The notes: a model not told the origin generated them from the letters alone. Counted from the stretch's first letter, positions 11,977 to 24,845 are shown. The stretch: 64,000 nucleotides of DNA from Phlebotomus papatasi (GCF_024763615.1 NC_077222.1:37510001-37574000); one strand, 5' to 3'. Numbers and translations are program-made.

Positions 11977-13160
11977 TAGGGGAGACCAGGGTAGAATTAG
12001 CTATGGGTAGAATTAGTCAGTGGATTTTTCTCGATTTCCTTAAAATGTACCTTGAGCAAAGTATTTTTTAGTGAAAGTGGGAACACACCCCTATATTCCC
12101 TGAAATATTTATAAGTCTGATCCTGTCATCCTACAATTTAGAAGCATTTTTATAAAATGGGAATAAAATTGTAATTTTGATGTTACAGTTTTTGGCCCAG
12201 CATTTGATTTCTGAGTTTCTAGTCAAGATATCATAGTTTTACCTCGTTTCTGGTTTAATAAAGTTAATTCCCAAGAAGCAAAATAGCTGCCTTATAGAAC
12301 CAAGTATTAAACAAGTCTTTTAGTGCACTTTTAAAAGACTTTAAGTGCGAATTTTCTGTTGAAATTCCTATAGAAGCTCCTAAGATTCTTAAGAGTGCGC
12401 CACTTTACTTATAGTAATCTCAGTGATGGAACCAAGAGCGTTATAAGTCAATAAAAAAATTTTTTGTTCTATAGTGTCTTACTTAAGGAATTCTACAAGA
12501 CTATATTAAGAAAAAATTGTTTCTTGGGTTATAAGATATTTTTCACTTCGATAATAATTATCTCCTTTTTTTATATAAAATGATAAACACTGAAACAGCC
12601 CTCGGGTCGGGGGAGTTGTAGCCACTCTTCCGTGGCAGGCTGAAACTACCAACGATTTTTCACTAAAACATGGATAATTGTTAGATGAAAAAGTACTATT
12701 AATATTCCTAGCAATATTGTCATTTGGATGTTCTACTTGTGAAATAAATTTTTTCAGGATGTTTGCATCAATTTTTCCGCAATTAAAAGAATTGCTTAAC
12801 AAAGTCGCTTTTCATTTAGGTTTAAGTAACATATTTAGCATTAGTGGGTTTCAGTGTATCAAGTGAAAGAATATTTGGTATCTCCAATTTAAAATTTCGT
12901 CAGGAAAGCTGGTGGTTATTAGTACCCCAAAAATGGTTACATCTTCCCAGGCCGGGGTACTTGTAGCCAATGTGTCATACTTTTTTCATTATTCTCTCTA
13001 GAAAAAGTCAAAGAATTTAGAGCTCTGAACTATACGGGTTTATAAAGCCAATATCCTAATGCTACTTATGAAACATGGAAACATTAGACTTACCTTTTTC
13101 ACAAAATATGCGCAAAGAAAAAGCTTCATTTGCTGGCTAATTCTATCCCGGTCTCCCATA
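11977..13160. mobile_element. 1.2-kb TIR element with TAGGGGAGACC ends
   Basis: Left TAGGGGAGACCAGGGTAG and, from the right, TATGGGAGACCGGGATAG followed by AATTAGC are inverted repeats of about 28 bases. It carries the family-B insertion at 12270-12528 and, inside, further words such as GGGGTACTTGTAGCC. The 98-codon frame at 12506-12802 on the - strand is not recognisable. Confidence 0.75.
12270..12528. mobile_element. Family-B MITE, copy 2
   Basis: 259 bp with CCCAAGAAGCAAAATAGC at the left and TTGTTTCTTGGG at the right, sharing the body words TAAGAGTGCGCCAC and GATGGAACCAAGAGCG with the other two copies. It sits inside the 11977-13160 element. Confidence 0.85.
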
Positions 13161-13640
13161 TTATGTTTGAGTAAAAGCTATAACAATAACGCTAAGGAGA
13201 TGCTGCAAAATAATTGAGTTTTCCATTACAATAAAAATTATGCCACTATGCATTTGTACTCGTTTCCAAATAACTGATGTACATAATGTGATCACTTCCT
13301 GCTGAGGCTGACCCCAATTCACTAAATTAGTCAATAATACTGTTATCCCTGTCCCTTAAAGCTTTTAATTCATAAGTTTTATTGAATAAATTTTGTTCGC
13401 CACGTCGCTTGTTTTGTTTTGAATTAATGACTGATAGGTAGGGATTTTTTCTCACTTTTTTCTCGCAAATATTGAATTAAAATGATTTTATGTTACACTA
13501 TTCGCACTGTCTTTAGATATTTGGAAGATTTTATAAACGTTTTATTGAGAAATATTGCAATTTTGCTGCAAATTACAAGCCACGCAAACGAGCAAAAGAA
13601 GATACGGCAAATGCTGATTACTGAAAATTTTGTATGGAAA

Positions 13641-13678
13641 TTTGTCGTAACTTCCCCAAAAATGGAAGTTACGACAAA
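13641..13678. repeat. Perfect 15-base hairpin TTTGTCGTAACTTCC
   Basis: Arms at 13641-13655 and 13664-13678 with an 8-base loop (CCAAAAAT). Related words (AAATGAAGTTACGATAAATG) recur at about 13827, so it may belong to a decayed element. Confidence 0.6.
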
Positions 13679-13991
13679 TTCTGATAAATTTTTGTTAATT
13701 AAAGGCACTTACGATAATTTTTGTTTAAAATAATTTTTATTGGGTTTATAAAAGTTTCTTTTTGACAAATACGTTTAATAAACAAAATTACGCTGATTCC
13801 AAATATGTATATATCTCAAAATCGCAAAAATGAAGTTACGATAAATGCTGATTTAACTGACGATATACCGATTTTTTGTCATTTTTTAAAAAATATATTT
13901 TTTCTTAAATGACTTCGACTATGTTAACTAGGTAAGGGTGGAGCAATTTCACGCAGTTAAACTTTTTTTCAAAACTCATTTGCTAAACGAG

Positions 13992-14223
13992 TAGGGTGGA
14001 GTAATCACTTATGGACGTTATATGGGCAGCGTGAAAAAATCTTAAGTTCTTACTTATAACGGATGTAAAAATATAAAAAAATTATTAGTTTATGATGTGA
14101 TTAATAATTTTATGATTTTTCAAAATTTATTACTTAAGACTTTTGCAAGCTGTCCATGTGTTCATAAGTGTGTTACGTCCATAAGTGTTATGTCCATAAG
14201 TGATGACTGCAGACTGCACCCTA
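13992..14223. mobile_element. MITE with TAGGGTGGAGTAATCACTTA ends
   Basis: The subterminal word CACTTATGGACGT is present at the left and three times, in reverse, at the right (CATAAGTGTGTTACGTCC, CATAAGTGTTATGTCC, CATAAGTGATGA). Confidence 0.75.
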
Positions 14224-14250
14224 TGAGCCATATTCAAATAAATTAAATCC

Positions 14251-14403
14251 TATTACGCAATAGGGAGGTGACCTCCTTCCGGGTGCGTCAGAGATGCTGA
14301 TTCCTGACGCCATGTTTTTGCGAAAAAACATTTTTGTTTGGTCTCTGAAAGGATCAGCATCCCTGACGTACCCGGAAGGAGGTCATCTCCCTATTGCGTA
14401 ATA
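14251..14403. mobile_element. 153-bp GC-rich palindrome
   Basis: TATTACGCAATAGGGAGGTG, then ACCTCCTTCCGGGTGCGTCA and GATGCTGAT, are mirrored at the right with only a few mismatches. It is much richer in G+C than its surroundings. The duplicated copy words CCTATT also flank it. Confidence 0.85.
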
Positions 14404-14543
14404 CTTATTCTTCGACAGATATCCTATTGATAAATCCTATTAGTTTCTCTTGTGTATTGCTTATCTAAAAATATAAGCCATAAATACTAGATAGATAGTC
14501 ATTTATTAGCATGCTTTCGTGAAACTGCCCCACCCTTCCCCAC

Positions 14544-16370
14544 TTGTTTGGTGGACTATCGTTACTATGAACATGTCTCGTCCCTTCAAGTTTTATGCCT
14601 CATTTTAAATAAGAAAATCTCAGCAGTGGACCTAATCCTGTGTTATGCTACCCCAATTTCCCCTAAAACTAAAGATTACATTGAAGCAAATGCACTTTTT
14701 TTGTATCCTAAAATTTATTCAAAAAGTCGTGAGTCACATCCACATATCATGAGTATAATCGAATGGTAATGAGTTGCATCCAAAGTGACTGAGGGATCAG
14801 GGATGTCCGTCTCTGAAATAAAGACAAAACCCTTGGGAGGATCCCTTTGCGGGAAGAGACACCAAAGGTCCGCTGGTGAAGTCTGAAGAATGGCGGCATC
14901 TGTCAGCCCTTCTTGAGAAGCCGCTGAGATCGCGGTGGCAATTCGTTATCCTCGATGCATTGTGCAAGACCCAGGGAAGACGCACTCGCACCAGTCATTC
15001 CTGCTTCGGGACTGTCTGTGAATGGCAGGGAACAGTAGGAGATTTCATGTGTGCTTCAAATGAAAGCTAATGAATAATTTATTGACTTTTAAAAATGGAA
15101 TTCCTTCATGAGTTTTAAACCACAAAAGCCGCCTCAAATGTCCATGTCTTATGTATTTCAAAGTTTCAGTTCTTCTTGCCAACTCTCTTCGTGGTTAGCA
15201 AGTTTCCCTGGGTATCTCTCTTTTCTTGTGATATAGTAGTGACTTCTTGCATTTATTTTTCCACCCATCACTTGCAACATCACTCATTCAATGTCGTCTC
15301 CTTGGACAACAGACTTTAAGCTCTTGGTTGGAGGGATTAGCCCCATGGAAAATTATTGTTGAGCACTGCTCAGGCAATTCTTTCACTCGCACTTCAGAGC
15401 TATGCCTTTTGAAAATGAGATGCGCCTTTGGAGATTGAATTGATATTTTGAAGTTAACGTGCGCGCACGCGGAAACTTTCAATAGAAAAGCAAGTGGAAT
15501 AAATATAAATAAATTTCTGTTTTGTGAAAATGTTACATAAATAAATTCTCTTGCAAAAACACGATAGTTGAGAATATTTCTCAAATTCCACTTTTCACTC
15601 GTTTTTTTTTCCAATCCTCAGGCTCCTCTCTTTCTATATGGGCGATGACAAGAGGCATGACAAAAGTCAGCAATTGTACACAATTTTCTTATTCTATTTT
15701 TCTTCATCATCTTTCTCTGTGGAATAAATTTCCACAAATCGTTTACTTGTCTTTCTCCTCAGTCCGCCTCGGAGTCTGTCTTGAAATTCACCAAGAGATT
15801 GTGGAAGAAGTATAAAGAAATAATGAAGGCGAAAACTTTCAATAGAGTCTAACTACCCCTTGAAAGCTTTTAAGTATTCACCACTTCCAAGATAAAAATG
15901 ACATTTTCTATTTGCAATATTTTTATAAAATTATTCCATTCACTTCATCAAATATAGTCAATATTTGATTTAATTTTCTCAGTGACTATACTCAAATGCG
16001 GGGACTGAGCAAAAAGGGGTGCATAGGATCTATGAAGCATTAGTTTTAGTCTTATTCTATTCCTGCTTCCTTCGTGTAGCCCTTTCCTTCCTCTATTCGT
16101 CATTGCAAAAAAGTTGGATAAAATTCCAAGCATTTGAATATCACTTCTTCTTCTTCTAGAAAATTGTCATTGAAGTTTCAAGAAGTTTTCTTTTGAAACA
16201 TTTTAACCACCGTATGGTATCCAGTTGACTTCTTCGCATGACGGCGTAGGGGACAGTCATAATAAATTTGAGTTGCAAAGGAAAAATCTGAAAAGACTTC
16301 TTTTTAAATATAAATAGGATGAAAAGAACACCCGTATTCACAGAAAAATATAGATGAAACAGATTGTAAC
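14544..16370. other. Intergenic; GC-richer island at 14780-15060
   Basis: A solitary element end (CTACCCCAATTTCCCCTA) is at about 14648. The island at 14780-15060 has 64-codon frames on both strands (- strand MRVRLPWVLHN, + strand MKSEEWRHLSALLEK) without a known domain. The remainder is AT-rich. Confidence 0.3.
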
Positions 16371-16745
16371 AATTATATCAAATTTGTTCAACCTGGTTCA
16401 TCCGCCAGGTCTTCGTGTCTCGTTCTCGTTGTACCGGGTTTGCGGAGCCGTATTCTACATTGCTTCCTTTCATTGAGGGAGTAATTCTCTATGGAATGAA
16501 CTTCCTGACAGGAAACGGTGGCTGTGTATGTGTATATCTTATTTTTATTTTCTGATGCAGATGGTTTTTACAACCTGAGAAAGAGTTTTCCACCGTTTTA
16601 CTCTGGAGGTTAGTTACCAACGCTAAGACGGCGGTGGCCATTATCACACAAACATTGAATTCTTTGTACACCTATACCTGTCAAAATTTTGCTCACAAGA
16701 GCTCTAGCTTAAAAGCAGTATTTGAAATAAATAAATAAAATAAAT
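16371..16745 (+). repeat. 3' end of a non-LTR-like retroposon
   Basis: It ends AAGAGCTCTAGCTTAAAAGC followed by an AAATAAATAAATAAAATAAA tail. The same ending (AAGAGTGCAAGCTCAAAAGC plus an ATAAATAAATTAAATAAA tail) is at 33113-33168, so the two share a 3' sequence and tail as retroposons do. Confidence 0.5.
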
Positions 16746-16994
16746 ATACAAATAAATATCAATATTTTAATGAAACTGCCACCAAGTAATTTCTTCGATC
16801 CTAATACAATTAATTAAATTTGAAAAGTATAATAAAAATTCTAAACAAATTCGTCTTACAAATAATAATTTATTCAATTTCACATTAGCCCCCTACCAAT
16901 GTGTCCACCGCCGTCTCAATGTTGATGATCAGCCTCCGAAGCCAAACGGCGTGAATCCATTTTCACTGGCTAAGCATTGGTAACATATTACGTA

Positions 16995-17215
16995 CAATAT
17001 TACTTACTTATTTACTTAGGTGGATGCAACGTCCTTTTAAGGGACCGGGCCTCTCGCACTATCCTCCTCCAGTCCCGGCGACTTTCCGTCAGCTCATTCC
17101 AGAAACGTAACATAGATCACTGTCGAAAAGTCCGTCCTATCGGAGGCTCCTTGCGAGTTTTCGTAACAACCTTTGCTTTTACTGGGACGGAGGGTTGTTA
17201 GCCTATCGCCCAAAT
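16995..17215. repeat. Dispersed GC-rich repeat, possibly SINE-like
   Basis: Much richer in G+C than its flanks. It begins in TTACTTACTTATTTACTTAG, then has GGTGGATGCAACGTCC and ends GGGTTGTTAGCCTATCGCCC. The opening tract is typical of dispersed insect repeats. Only one copy is in the window, so this is from resemblance. Confidence 0.35.
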
Positions 17216-17813
17216 TAAAAAAAAAAATCATTTTCGCTAATTTTATGCTTGTTCCAGTACTTTTGGTCAGTTTTAAAATGAATTTTATTAAATTGGGACG
17301 TAATAACCCGTTAGAATATTGGAATAGAACATATTATGCTTGATGAAGTAACACTTATTCTTAAATTTCTTAAATTAGTTGTTCTATCCTAGGTGTCCAA
17401 AAGGGATGACTCTACCCTAGAAGAAGAAAAAACAAAATTGTTATAGGATGTGATATGTATTTAAAATGAAAGAATAATCTTCAACCTCTTACTTATAGTT
17501 TTCAGTCTTAATATTAGCTTGATTAAGGGTCTGTACAGATACATACCGGAGGATTAGTCAACACATAGCTCTTAAATTGAAATGTTGATTTTTCCCCATT
17601 CAAAACTAGAATTTGATTCTTCAAATGTTCTTTGATAAAAGGTTAATAGGACTATTTGCACAAAATATTGTCATGCTCGATGAATTCAAACTTTCAAACT
17701 CAATTTCGAATTTACAAACAGAAAAACAAACTGTCATTGGTATGTTTTTCTTTACAACAAAGTGAAGACTGACAATCGAAACATACTTAAAAATTCTAAC
17801 AGAAGTGATATTA

Positions 17814-18074
17814 CCCAAGAAGCAAAATAGCTGCCTTTTAGAATCAAGTAAGTATTACACAAGTATTTAAGTGCACAATTAAAAGACTTAAAGTGAGAAT
17901 TTTTTGTTGAAATTCCTAAAAGCTCTTAAGATCCTTAAGAGTGCGCCACTTTACTTATAGTAATCTCAGTGGTGGAACCATGAGCATAATAAGCAAATAA
18001 AAAGATTTTTGGTTCTATAATGCCTTACTTAGCGAATTTTACAAGACTATATTAAGAAAAAAATGTTTCTTGAG
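17814..18074. mobile_element. Family-B MITE, copy 3
   Basis: 261 bp, ends CCCAAGAAGCAAAATAGC and TGTTTCTTGAG, flanked by TA on both sides. Body matches copies 1 and 2. Confidence 0.85.
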
Positions 18075-18286
18075 TAGGCTCTATAAGGACGAAACAAGAA
18101 GTAAAATTATCGTTTTTGGTTTTCGAAACCGATCTTCGATTTTTTCAAACCACAGCTGTCCATAAAACTTTTAACATAAAATTTTTATCAATTTACTGCC
18201 AAGTTGTATCCTAATTTTTAGATCTGCACAGGCCCTTATACCCTCCCTAGATGTTGTTAGAGTTAGTGCTAATGAGTTTGTTAAGT

Positions 18287-18496
18287 TATACGGGCTTCAG
18301 ACCAAGGCTTAGCGATATGGCTTAATTTCTCTAACTTCTTATCAATCAAGATTTTTCATAAAATTTTGACTTAGAATTGTATTATAAAACGCATATAATC
18401 TATTGGATCCTAAAGAACCAAATTAATTGGTTATTTTTAAGATTTTGAGACTTTTTGGAACTGGGCTAAACCTCTAATCTGAAGACGGCCTTAGGG
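18287..18496 (+). mobile_element. Family-A MITE, copy
   Basis: 210 bp. Starts TTATACGGGCTTCAGACC; ends GTCTGAAGACGGCCTTAGG. The inner arms TTCAGACC-AAGGCTTAGC and, from the right, TTCAGATTAGAGGTTTAGCC are imperfect inverted repeats. Confidence 0.8.
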
Positions 18497-20370
18497 GGTT
18501 TAAAATTAGATAGACGTTAGTATTGAGTACCATCAATCATCCATACCATCTTTCATCTTCAGTTATTTAATATGTCGGATTAGATAGGACCTTGACTTAT
18601 ATGTCAAGTAAAAAAAAAATTTATTGAAGATCTAAACTCCAAGTTATAGATTCTATGTTTTCTACTATTATTCATGAATCCAGATATTTTTGAAAGTGTT
18701 CTCTAGATTCATGTCTTGCGTGTGCTACGTTGAGCAACAACGTCGTATTCGATTGGTTATCCCTTTGGCATACAATGGGCAATTCCTAACTCGCCCTTCT
18801 GTCGCTCTTTCAGAGATAATCCGCGATTTCTTCTTCTGCATGCACTTTGGCACGCGGGTGGTGCGGTCAAAAGAGGGGACGCAAGGTAAGAATTGAGAAA
18901 CATTATTCCACCTCTGTGGCAGCCGCGCACATTTTGTGTTGTTTGCAGCACGATTGGTTTGGCTTCTTACCAATAAAACAACATTTTATGTATAGAGAGA
19001 ATTCGATCGCGAGACGATCACACAAGAACAATGGAATTGAATGAATTTTGTTGTTATGTCGTTCCTCTTACGATCGTTCATTCGTTGACATTGTTTTAAC
19101 ATTTTTATGTACAGCACCATGCACATTTTATTATGCTACCACCACTCTTATGTGCTTTGATCGAATACCAAAAAGTCCTTTGCTTCTTGGCCACAACAAT
19201 TTTAAAATTCACTTTAGTGTAGAGAGCTTTATGTGAATTGTTTTTGCTTGTTCAAGGTACACGGAAAAATGTTCAGTCATGCTAAAATTCAGGTATAACT
19301 TGGGCAATTTTCAAGAAAAGCCATCTCGTGATTCTTTTTGGGTAGAATTTTGCAACCTGTTGCCAAAATTTTGACCAGATATCTTCAGCCATTTCCTCCT
19401 TTTGCAGGTCTTTCACGCTCTTTTGGACTCTCTCTGGTTGTCTCTTGCCAACAACAATAAATCTTCGACAGACGAAATAAAGATACACGTGAAATTGAGC
19501 ACGAATAAAAATTGTGTAAAATTGAATAAAATTTTAATTATTTAATTCATGGTATAATTTTTCGTGGACCCCGCGCGAAATCCACAAGAAGTCAACCAAG
19601 CCAAAACGCAAACCAAAACCAAACTTTAAGATAAACATAAAATTATGGTTGGATTCATTCAGTAAAAGTAGCAAATATGATCATAGTTTTCTTAATGAGG
19701 GGATAATATTTAACATGAGAATTAGCACTACATTAAACATGGAATAATCATGATGTTCATGCTAATTATAACGCAATAAAGAAATTTACTAAACGACATT
19801 CTTGCCTTGCTCCTCAATGCGCATAATCTTGCAAGAATTACGCACATGCTGAAAGGGGTTACCTGCCTCACACTCGAGGCAACTAATTGTCTTTTAATTG
19901 TCGATCTCGAATCTTTATAGAAAATTATTTAAATCCATCAGGTGTGCTCCCCACTTACAGACCTAACTCTGGCACAACCTCCATGGGGTTATACACATAT
20001 ACTCGGACGTCTTGTTTACAAAATGCGCGTGAAATTGAATTATAAATTGCACAAAACGAATAAGAACACGTTGTATGGCAACAAAAGTTGAATAAGAAAG
20101 TCACAATTAATTACACATTTAACTTGTTAACTTCATTTTATATCTCCTTCTCGATAGTCATTTCTTTTATTATCCGCTCTTGTGCCTCACTTAATTTTCT
20201 TTAATCACGCTGACTAGCTATTACGTCATTGATCATGAACTTTGATTTTATCTTTTACTAAAATGCAACATTTTTTGTCATCTGATACTCAATTCATACC
20301 CAAGTAGCAAAATATTACCATTCCCAGGAGTATTGTAAATTTAGGAAATCTAATAGGATAATGTATGCAA
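18497..20370. other. Intergenic with a possible short exon at 18815-18886 and homeodomain-type motifs
   Basis: At 18690-18896 a + strand frame of 68 codons includes CTCTTTCAG then GGACGCAAG|GTAAGAAT, so an internal exon of about 72 bases is conceivable. 19540-20120 has many TTAATTATTTAATTC-like motifs and moderate complexity. Nothing is recognised. Confidence 0.25.
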
Positions 20371-20557
20371 TAGGGGAAACTGGGGCACCACCAAGCACGG
20401 GGTAACACCAAACACTGCAATTTTCTAATCAAATATTCGACTTCAGAGGACAAGACTTATGTAAATTTTGAGGCATTATAGGGATGTCCAAATAGTTTAG
20501 AAATAAAAATTAGTTTTTGGTGCTACCCCATGTTTGGTGGTGCCCCAGTTTCCCCTA
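20371..20557. mobile_element. Family-C MITE, copy 2
   Basis: 187 bp, ends TAGGGGAAACTGGGGCAC and GTGCCCCAGTTTCCCCTA, with the inner repeat CACCAAGCACGGGGTA. Confidence 0.85.
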
Positions 20558-20639
20558 CTTCCTTGTATGTCATACTTCACTGCCACTTCCCTGAAAAGGT
20601 AAGTTTCTCGTTATTAAAACACGGTAACTTATATATAAC

Positions 20640-20960
20640 TCATATAGCCTTTTTAACTTTTGACCTTCAAAAACCGTTATTAGGAATAATTTAATGGTAT
20701 TTTCGTAAATGGAGGAATTTCCGCCTATCCCAAAAAACATGGTTTTGGAGGAGAAAGAAAGAGGTGGGGATAATGTTGATCTATGGGGGGTTACTCAAAG
20801 GTACAAAGTTTCTATCTGTAACAGTTTGGGCTCTAGGCGTAGTAACGCATAGACGGACAGAGAAACGGACAGGAGGACAGATGAACGGACAGATAGACGA
20901 GCAGACGGATAAACAGCGTGACGCTATTTCCCGGAAATCTTCTGAAACGTGGAAATATGC
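20640..20960 (+). repeat. Dispersed repeat H, copy 2, with an expanded GGACAGA tract
   Basis: Matches copy 1 in order. The GGACAGA segment is expanded at 20850-20915 into imperfect 12-base units (GACGGACAGAGAAACGGACA and so on). Confidence 0.6.
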
Positions 20961-21123
20961 TCAGAAAATGTGTTTCCGGGGGATGCTAGGTATCTCCCTC
21001 TCTGTGGAGTTCGAGCAATAACAAAACGTGGTTTGCTCAATATAATTTGTAAGTCAAACTGTAACATCACATTGGCTCTATTTGATTTTACCCTTGATTA
21101 ATTCTACCCCAGTTCCCCTACTC

Positions 21124-21215
21124 ATAGGCAAGACCGTTGGCTCTTAGGCAGATACATCCCCGGTTTGACTCACAGTGTTATGAGTTCGAATCTCGCCCGG
21201 TGCAAACAATTAAAT
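21124..21215 (+). repeat. tRNA-derived SINE head
   Basis: TTGGCTCTTAGG (21138-21149) resembles a pol III A box and GAGTTCGAATC (21182-21192) a B box at tRNA-like spacing. It does not fold into a full cloverleaf with a paired acceptor stem, so it is a SINE head and not a tRNA gene. A body may continue to about 21460. Confidence 0.5.
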
Positions 21216-21514
21216 GTTGAGAAAAAACGACATTCTCACTATAAGATAAAACGTAATGAAAATACACTGCCTCTGCCCAAAAACTCAGGGACCATAGAAA
21301 AAGTACCCATACTACGAAGACGACGTTCCTGTCCTGGGTGATCTACGATCAGCAGATTCTTCCAACACGAGCACGTTGTAAAGGTTACATTGTAATACAA
21401 ATAAAGTGTGTCGATACTATTAATAATATTGAGTGCATTATAGCTCAATGTAAGAAAATAAATATGAGGAGAGTAATAAACAATATTACAACATGTGGTA
21501 ATTTTTAATGTAAG

Positions 21515-21856
21515 TACAGTAGAGTCTCGCTATAGTCCATATTTGGTTCCAGATTTGACACTTGGGTCGCACTATAGTCCATGTCATTTTTTAAAATTAT
21601 CAACGATTTTTAGTATTGAAATTACTCGACAGCTTCCACTTTCTTTGCGATTGTGGTACTTGTCCTCGCTCTCTTCATTATGGATCGCAATTATCACAAC
21701 TACTCAATAAAGTTTGCCAAAAATATTAAAATAATTATGACAACATTGCATGTCGTGTACTAAAAAACATAACCTAAATTAAAATCAGTGTTTTGAAATC
21801 AACGGTCGATAAATTGTGGACTATAGAGCGATGGCCTATAGCGGGACTCTACTGTA
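21515..21856. mobile_element. pogo/mariner-type MITE (CAGTAGAGTCTCGCTATAG)
   Basis: 342 bp. Ends CAGTAGAGTCTCGCTATAG and CTATAGCGGGACTCTACTG with TA outside. Subterminal CTATAGTCCAT repeats. Confidence 0.85.
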
Positions 21857-24656
21857 TTACCTATTTATGACTTTATGATTTGCTGTCCATTGTATCAGAG
21901 GCAAGATCAGAGGACTAAGCCGTCATAGATTGACTCTACCGGAAACCTGAGCCAAATAGTTTTTACGTGCATATTCTATAAAAGTGTTGTAGTCTATCTA
22001 TTTGCTTTTTATTTATTTTACTATTTTCTTTAGATGAGTAAAACTTCTATTTCATTTGATAGAACATAGGTCAAAATAATCATTAGACCTATGAGAATAA
22101 AGTAATTTTTCCAATCTACAGCCGCTGTCGCCACCAAGCCGTTGTTATACTCCGCGTAAAGTTGCTATAGGCTGACGAAAAAATATCTTAAAAGTGACTA
22201 AATTTTGCTACATGGGTATAGTTCAATTTAACTCATAAGTTTTGTGGCTTATTTATTATATTGAGACAATTTACAATTATTTTTGGCAAGATATATGTTC
22301 AAATTTAAATTAACGAATTTTGCTAGGTTATAATAGTAGATTATACTGTCACAGTATTTGGTTATACAATCTGAATTGTATCCTTATATATATTACAATA
22401 TATTCTAAATCCTAATAAGGATACAAAAGCTGAAATTAACAGTAAGAAATTGATTCCAGTGCAGGGTTTAAGTCTACTCCTGAAAGGGTTAAATTAACCC
22501 CTATCCTACCTGAGAAAGAAAAGATGAATAGCACGAGATAAATCAATGATTGTTGCATGGCGTCATTGAGAAATGATTTCAGGATGAAGATGTATGTGTG
22601 ATGCGTTACAGAGAGCGAGAGCGCGCAGCTTCCCGCCTCTTTTGGTGCAGAGAGAGCCTTCGGAGCATTTCACAGAAATCGAAATTGGTCGAACAACACA
22701 CCAATGGCAGTCAAAGGGAGGGTTTCTCTCTTACTCTCTCTTCGTACATCATAAACAAAATACGGTGTGAGAATCATATTCTAGTCTGAGGAAAGAGTTA
22801 ACCCCTCCAGCGTAAAGGGGTAAAAGTTACACCAAGAACGTACCCCTTCGCTTCTGTAAGTTTTATCTCTCGGGTAACAGTCATAAGGTGGCAAAAACAT
22901 GGCGAAAAGATCAATAAAAATTCTTTTCGCGATGAAGAATTTTGAAGTGGAAGGAAGGTATACAATAAAAAAAACCCGTGCAAAAAGTGATGCACGACTG
23001 TTCTTGCTCATTTTCTATATATAAATGGAGTCCAGAATCTATTGAAAAATCGCCGAGTGAACACTAAAGTCAGTCAGGCACTATGTCAACACGCAACCGG
23101 AAATAGTTTATTAAGTAATTACCGGTTTTTCACTTGAATCCACACTTACGACGCTTCGTAGAGGTTCTTTGGTGCTTAGAAGAGGAAGGTGTAGAAAGAT
23201 AAGGAAAAAAACGAGAGCACCAGGTAATAAGACAAAAAAAGAACCATCGACCATAAATTAACATATTGATGATACACCATCGATTTTATCGTGAAAATTC
23301 AATCGATATAAGATAAATCACTCGATTAAATCGGTTACACTATTACACTTATTATGTTCTAATTGCGTCAATTATATCCGCACATGCCACATGTAATAGA
23401 TATCTTGATTTTTATTATCAGGGAGATGGAAGGAATATTGCTTTCATATCATCATTAGTTGGCACACTTATGTATAAAAATAATAACACCCTCCCCAAAA
23501 TATTGGACACAGATCATCTTTCTTGCAAAATATATTGAGTCATAACAGAAATTTTAATTGCGATACAATTTCCGTATCCATACCAAAAGTTCGTTGGGTA
23601 TCTCATTAGGAGGATGTATGTATAATTTTTGCAGAATAAAATTATTGTGTAATCAAAATTCTTTAATATTCCTTCCTCTCCCAGAAGTGAGGCACAAGAG
23701 AAAAAAACACAGAAAAGAGATAATTTTTATATACGTATATTTTAATACAAATTTGAATAATTTTATATTAATGAAATAAGGTGGGCATTCAAGTGGCAAA
23801 TGTAGCAAATTGCTGTCCAAAAGTGAAAAATGTGAGTAATTCCTCAATGGTTCTTAATTCTTCTCTCACACTACCCACAATTTAATCTACACGAAATACT
23901 CTAAATTAATTACAATGTTGAAAAAAAAACTTCTTTTTCTGAAATACATTTTATAGATATATAGAACAGCATAAGGGAGACGAAATTGAGCAAAGGAATA
24001 AGTACAAGAGCAAGTTGCAATGCTAATTTTGCTGATAATTTAAATTGTTTCTCAAAACATTCTTTAATATGAACCACTTAAAAGCATTCTTTAGGCAAGA
24101 GATAAGATGGGGATGATACAGTACTGAAAAGTAGTACAGAGTCAGGCAATTAAACTGCAACTAAATTTAGATCGTTACAACTTTCAACCCGTTGGTGATA
24201 GTTCCCAAATAGCCCGCTCATATTTTAAAGATAAGTGCATTTTATTGGCTATAAATTTATAGAAGCAGTTGCGAAAATTTTTAATTTTTTTTAATAACAA
24301 TATAGAACTCAAACCTGATAGCGTGAATGCACTATATATTTAACCGAAGAAGATCAAGCGGATATAATTAAAACCCTTCAACACCTTAATGTAATTAAAT
24401 CATTCGTGGTTTTCAAACATATCTCGATACTGGGATACTGATAGCACTGCAAAACATTGTGGTCGAAAAAACTGTATAATTGCCAGCTGTCGTTCGTAAA
24501 GTGAAGAAGCGAATTGAAAGAAATCCGTGTCATAACTGCAGACAAATGGTCTGCGAGATGAACATATCGCAAACAACCATGAGACGAATAAAAACCTCAT
24601 TGTATAGCCTTACACATTCCGAAAGGAAAAAATTTCAGTACTCAAAAAGATAAGAT
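21857..24656. other. Intergenic with a promoter-like island at 22580-23080
   Basis: GAGAGCGAGAGCGCGC and other GAGA tracts (22611-22740), TATATAAATGG at 23018 and TCAGTCAGG at 23070 resemble promoter parts, but the TATA-to-initiator distance (about 54) is too long and no frame follows. The rest is AT-rich. Confidence 0.3.
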
Positions 24657-24845
24657 TAGGGTAAGATGGGGTAATTTGGAATTATGTCTATTTTGGAATT
24701 TTGAGATTTTCTTACTGTTTCAGATGGTTAAAAAGAAAAAGAAAACCACGAAGAAGTACAAGACTCTTTTAGACAGTTTTGGATGGCTAAACTGTTAGGA
24801 AATCTCAAAATTCCAAATTGGACATGATTATCCCATCTTACCCTA
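24657..24845. mobile_element. MITE with TAGGGTAAGATGGG ends
   Basis: 189 bp. TAGGGTAAGATGGGGTAATT at the left and AATTCCAAATTGG...CCCATCTTACCCTA at the right. Both arms carry TTTGGAATTTTGAGATTT. Confidence 0.85.

Larger units (their letters stand above)
13929..14543. mobile_element. TAGG-ended element hosting two fold-backs
   Basis: GTAAGGGTGGAGCAATTTCA at the left mirrors GTGAAACTGCCCCACCCTTC at the right. The two MITEs at 13992-14223 and 14251-14403 lie inside. The ends resemble those of 49665-50911. Confidence 0.6.

Noticed and set aside
20845..20920. CRISPR-like array of GGACAGA repeats
   Set aside because: Units are short, imperfect and without unique spacers, in eukaryotic DNA; a simple minisatellite inside repeat H.
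21124..21215. tRNA gene
   Set aside because: A-box and B-box words are present, but the acceptor stem and anticodon arm do not pair, so it is called a SINE head.
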